Assembly: GCF_014647655.1 (NCBI RefSeq)
Contig: NZ_BMPP01000007.1
Span: forward strand, 1-64,000
Reading direction: 5' to 3'
From: Deinococcus malanensis
GTDB lineage: Bacteria > Deinococcota > Deinococci > Deinococcales > Deinococcaceae
DNA: 64,000 nucleotides
Positions 60,927 through 64,000 of the stretch are shown in pieces (the first letter of the stretch is position 1; every line of letters begins with the position of its first letter). The translations under genes were made by a program, and so were the position numbers. Under the pieces are notes generated by a model. It searched no databases, was not told where the DNA came from, and saw only the letters and a program-made list of their open reading frames with translations.

Positions 60927-61694
60927 TCAGTGCGGGTGCAGCCCGCCGTCCACACCGATGGTCTGGCCGGTGATGTACCCTGCCGCGTCACTGGCGAGAA
61001 AAACCACCAGGGCCGCCACGTCTTCTGGGTGACCGAAACGGGCCAGGGGAATGCCGGCGAGGTAGGTCTTGCGGGTGTCCTCGTTCAGCTCCGCCGTCAT
61101 GTCCGACTGGATAAAGCCCGGGGCTACAGCGTTCACGGTGATGCCGCGCCCGCCGTACTCCTTGGCCAGCGCCTTAGTCAGGCCAATCAGGCCGGCCTTG
61201 CTGGCCACGTAATTGGCCTGCCCGGGGTTGCCCATCAGGCCCACCACCGACGCAATGTTGATGATCCGGCCTGACCGCGCCCGCATCATGTGCCGGATCG
61301 CGGCGCGGCTGGCCGTAAAGGCGCTGGAGAGGTTGGTCTGCAGCACCGCGTCCCAGTCCTCGTCCTTCATGCGGATGGCCAGGGTGTCACGGGTGATACC
61401 GGCATTGTTGACCAGCACGTCCAGGCGACCCATCCGGGCAATGACCTCATCGACCAGGGCCGAGGCGTTGGCCGGCGCGGTGAGGTCGGCGCCGAAGACT
61501 TCGGCCCGCACGCCAAGGCTCTGTGCTTCGGCGGCTACTTTTTCGGCTTCCGCCTGATTGCGTCCGTAATGAATGGCGACCGAGAAGCCGCTGCGGGCCA
61601 GCTGGAGGGCCATGGCTCGGCCCAGGCCACGGCTGCTGCCGGTCACGAGGGCAACCTTGCCCGTTGAGGTCGTGCTCTGTTGCGGTTCAGTCAT
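60927..61694 (-). CDS. fabG: 3-oxoacyl-ACP reductase
   Basis: A 255-residue short-chain dehydrogenase. The NADPH site is [10 protein letters not shown] (residues 18-27), the NNAG motif is present, and the catalytic residues are S149, Y162 and K166 (YVASK). It reduces 3-oxoacyl-ACP. Its start overlaps the stop of the DinB-fold gene as ATGA, so it is translationally coupled to it rather than directly to fabD. Confidence 0.95.
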   Translation of the reverse strand: MTEPQQSTTSTGKVALVTGSSRGLGRAMALQLARSGFSVAIHYGRNQAEAEKVAAEAQSLGVRAEVFGADLTAPANASALVDEVIARMGRLDVLVNNAGITRDTLAIRMKDEDWDAVLQTNLSSAFTASRAAIRHMMRARSGRIINIASVVGLMGNPGQANYVASKAGLIGLTKALAKEYGGRGITVNAVAPGFIQSDMTAELNEDTRKTYLAGIPLARFGHPEDVAALVVFLASDAAGYITGQTIGVDGGLHPH

Positions 61695-62212
61695 GAATGC
61701 TCCAATCGGGCCTGCATCCCCCGGAGGTGATGAAGGTTGTGCTCAATGGTGAAGTAAAGCATCTCGCGTACCGTCAGCATATCCAGCACCGGATGCGGCA
61801 TGCTCCGGGCGTCGAGTTCGTGGTCCGGCCAGCCCTGCACCTGCCCATGCAGGGCCTCCAGAGTGCCACGGTAGCGTTGCAACTGCGTGCCCATATCATT
61901 CGTGGGCTCCGGCAGAAAGCGGCCACTGGCCCGGGCGCCCCCGGCCAGCCGGGCCCGGTAGGCAGCCTGCACCTGCTCGAAAGACCTCTTCGGCTGTTCC
62001 CGGGGCGCGAGCGGCAGACGCTCACGCAGGCCCAGGCCTGCGGCGACCGGAGCATTGGAGCGTTCCAGATGATCCAAATGGTGCGCCGGAGACCAGCGCT
62101 GATCCGTGCCGGCCGTGAACTGGGCCACGCTCAGGCCACGCACGTAATCGCTGACTGTATCCCGGACCTCCAGCAGACTGGCTAACAGTTCCGGGGTGGT
62201 GCCTGGATTCAC
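61691..62212 (-). CDS. DinB-fold protein inside the fab operon
   Basis: A 173-residue DinB_2-type four-helix protein. Metal-site-like histidines lie in AHHLDHLERSN (about residue 43) and FTIEHNLHHLRGMQ (about residues 153-166), the three-His pattern of the family. Some members are thiol transferases, most have unknown substrate. It begins at GTG, which overlaps the fabD stop, and ends by overlapping the fabG start, so its synthesis is tied to the fatty-acid enzymes. Confidence 0.8.
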   Translation of the reverse strand: MNPGTTPELLASLLEVRDTVSDYVRGLSVAQFTAGTDQRWSPAHHLDHLERSNAPVAAGLGLRERLPLAPREQPKRSFEQVQAAYRARLAGGARASGRFLPEPTNDMGTQLQRYRGTLEALHGQVQGWPDHELDARSMPHPVLDMLTVREMLYFTIEHNLHHLRGMQARLEHS

Positions 62213-63141
62213 AGCGAGAAATTCCTGATCTGCTCGGCTGTCCCTACGTTCAGGGTCCGGGCTTCCGGCAGGATGCGCTTGACCAGTCCGGTCAGGACCG
62301 TTCCAGGGCCAAACTCGATAAAGACGTCCACTCCCATGTCGTCCAGAGCCCGGATGGTGTCTACCCAGCGGACCGCGCCCGTGATCTGTTCTTCCAGCAA
62401 CGCTGCCGTGGACGCAGGGTCCTGCCCCGGCTCGGCGGTGACATTGGCCACCACCGGGAAAGCATAGGCGCCATAGGTCGCCGAGCGCAGGGCAGGCGCC
62501 AGGCCCTCGGCGGCCGGGCCCATCAGGGCACAGTGGAAAGGCGCGCTGACTTTCAACGGAATGGCTTTCAGGCCGCGGGTCTTGAGTTCCGCAGAAGCGG
62601 CCTCAACCGCTGCCTTGTCCCCGGAAATAACAGTCTGGGTGGGCGCGTTGAAGTTGGCTGGCTGCACGACCTGCTCGGTCTGGGCAGCCACCGAAGCACA
62701 GACTTCCTGCACGGCTGCCGGGTCGCCCATCACCGCACTCATGGCGCCCACTCCGACCGGCACCGCCTGCTGCATCAGTTCCCCACGCTGCCGGGTCAGG
62801 CGCAACGCGTCGTGCAGGTCAAGCACGCCAGCGGCCACCAGGGCGCTGTACTCCCCCAAGCTGTGCCCGGCAGCCACCACCGGGGTCAGACCGGTCTGTG
62901 CGTGCCAGGCACGGTAGGAGGCAACGCTGGCGGCCACCAGGGCCGGTTGCTGGTTGGCCGTCAGGGTCAGGTCTTCAAGGGGGCCCAGCTCGATCAGGGT
63001 GCGCAGGCCGGGCAGGGTCCCGTCCAGACTGCTGTAGATCTCCTGGGCGGCTGGAAAGTTCGCGGCAATATCGGCGCCCATGCCTACCGAGTGGGAGTTC
63101 TGTCCAGGAAACAGGGCCGCAATTCTGGGTCCTGCGCTCAT
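62209..63141 (-). CDS. fabD: Malonyl-CoA:ACP transacylase
   Basis: A 310-residue MAT that moves malonyl from CoA to ACP. The nucleophile is S94 (AGHSLGEYSAL) and the partner His H203 (APFHCALM). The first motif, usually FPGQGSQ, reads FPGQNSHSVGMG here, an unusual change in the oxyanion-side loop. Start at 63141, ATGA overlap with the fabH stop. Confidence 0.94.
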   Translation of the reverse strand: MSAGPRIAALFPGQNSHSVGMGADIAANFPAAQEIYSSLDGTLPGLRTLIELGPLEDLTLTANQQPALVAASVASYRAWHAQTGLTPVVAAGHSLGEYSALVAAGVLDLHDALRLTRQRGELMQQAVPVGVGAMSAVMGDPAAVQEVCASVAAQTEQVVQPANFNAPTQTVISGDKAAVEAASAELKTRGLKAIPLKVSAPFHCALMGPAAEGLAPALRSATYGAYAFPVVANVTAEPGQDPASTAALLEEQITGAVRWVDTIRALDDMGVDVFIEFGPGTVLTGLVKRILPEARTLNVGTAEQIRNFSL

Positions 63142-64000
63142 CCCTGCACCCCGGCGATGTGCTCTGCGGCGCGGTCCGGCTGGAGGCTTGGCGTCCCACC
63201 CCACCACTTCATGGTGCCGGCCACCCAGCTCAGGCCACCGCCGAACGCAATCAGCAGCAGCTGCTGTCCATCGCGGATGCGGCTGTCGTCCACACCCTCG
63301 CGCAGCACCAGCGGCACGGTCGCACTGGAGGTATTGCCATAGCGGTCGAGGTTGATGATCGTTTTGCTCATGGGCAGCCTGAACCGCTCCATGGCTGCCT
63401 CGATGATGCGCACATTGGCCTGATGCGGAATGACCCAGTCGACGTCTGCGGTGGTCAGACCGCTTTTTTCCAGGGCCTGGGTTCCGCTCTCTCCCAGCAC
63501 GCGCACCGCGAACTTGAAAACTTCACGGCCGTTCATGCCGGTGAAATCGCCCATGGCAAAGCCGCCGGGCAGCGTCTTGGCCACGCTGCGCATGTACAGG
63601 CTCGATCCTCCGTTGCCATCGGCTCCCAGCACAAAGTCCTGGAACCCATAGCCTTCCGGCACCGGCCCCACCACGGCGACTCCGGCGCCATCGCCGAACA
63701 GAATGGCGGTGTTGCGGTCGTCGTGATCCACGATCTTACTCAGGACTTCGGCACCGACGACCAGAACCCGGCGGGCCGTGCCGGCATAGATCAGCCCGGA
63801 CGCCACGCTCAGGCCGTAAACAAAACCGCTGCAGGCGGTCGACAGGTCAAAGGCCGCCGCGCCGACCAGCCCAACCTGCATGCCGATCAGTGCAGCGGTC
63901 GAGGGCATCAGCGCGTCGGGGCTGACGGTCGCACAGATGATGGCGTCCACATCGGTCAGGGCCTGCGGGTCACGCCGCAGCATGTCCTGAACCGCGCGCA
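63138..64000 (-). CDS. fabH: Beta-ketoacyl-ACP synthase III (partial, 5' end outside)
   Basis: The C-terminal 286 or so residues of KAS III, which condenses acetyl-CoA (or branched acyl-CoA) with malonyl-ACP. The catalytic Cys is in AAFDLSTACSGFVYGL, the His in VIPHQANVRIIEAA and the Asn in NLDRYGNTSSA. The frame runs off the window end; about 45 N-terminal residues are missing. It is the first fab gene visible and overlaps fabD by ATGA. Confidence 0.95.
   Translation of the reverse strand, partial: RAVQDMLRRDPQALTDVDAIICATVSPDALMPSTAALIGMQVGLVGAAAFDLSTACSGFVYGLSVASGLIYAGTARRVLVVGAEVLSKIVDHDDRNTAILFGDGAGVAVVGPVPEGYGFQDFVLGADGNGGSSLYMRSVAKTLPGGFAMGDFTGMNGREVFKFAVRVLGESGTQALEKSGLTTADVDWVIPHQANVRIIEAAMERFRLPMSKTIINLDRYGNTSSATVPLVLREGVDDSRIRDGQQLLLIAFGGGLSWVAGTMKWWGGTPSLQPDRAAEHIAGVQG

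Overview
The window is a chromosomal segment of a Deinococcus species. The evidence is the high G+C content, the tuf-rpmG-secE-nusG-rplKAJL-rpoBC order, a beta' subunit with the large Thermus/Deinococcus-specific insertion, an archaeal/eukaryote-like prolyl-tRNA synthetase, an amylosucrase, and many genes whose -10 hexamer sits 5-9 nt before the start codon, the leaderless layout documented in Deinococcus deserti. The species cannot be fixed from sequence alone.

Layout. 0-4.4 kb: end of tuf, a PNPOx-fold gene, then rpmG, secE, nusG, rplK, rplA, rplJ, rplL and a strong terminator. 4.4-5.9 kb: two minus-strand genes (DUF2239 and a membrane TPR protein). 6.2-14.3 kb: rpoB and rpoC. 14.4-14.9 kb: a gene-free imperfect inverted duplication of about 475 bp centred on a perfect 20-bp palindrome. 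15-17 kb: DUF1905, DUF2721 and a PLP aminotransferase. 17.2-21.7 kb: acetate genes (yjcH-like, actP, acs) on the minus strand. 21.9-27.6 kb: moaA, a GntR/UTRA regulator, rplT-rpmI, amylosucrase, a nucleotidyltransferase. 27.7-31.1 kb: proS, tRNA-Met/Ile(CAT) and tRNA-Ala(GGC), a TrmB-like regulator and two small genes.

31.2-42.4 kb is an integrated mobile element. It is bounded by a perfect 46-bp direct repeat of the 3' part of tRNA-Ala(TGC) (31196-31241 and 42362-42407). A tyrosine integrase lies next to the intact tRNA, and paired 11-bp arm-type repeats lie just inside both ends. The element holds an excisionase-like HTH protein, a TOPRIM primase-like protein and a RepA-like ATPase in one overlapping operon, with GGTGTGGTG inverted repeats in and after these genes. 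It also has a TubC_N-like protein, zinc-ribbon proteins, a terminase-small-subunit-like protein, a divergent HTH switch with two palindromic operators, a glycosyltransferase and two small lipoproteins. I see no capsid, portal, tail or large terminase gene. This is the module set of a phage satellite (PICI-like) and is the most interesting system in the window.

42.4-52.5 kb is core chromosome again: CCA-type nucleotidyltransferase, GH13 alpha-glucosidase-type enzyme, moeA, a CAP/SCP protein, SlyD, an HD protein, trxB, tRNA-Gln(CTG) and rpsA. 52.8-59.1 kb: ppk1, then a three-gene minus-strand operon with a large basic Ala-rich effector-like protein, a Cys-containing protein of unknown function and a YbjN-like small protein. 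59.2-64 kb: a fatty-acid synthesis cluster read fabH-fabD-dinB_2-fabG-acpP-fabF on the minus strand, with fabH cut by the window end and a DinB-fold gene translationally coupled between fabD and fabG.
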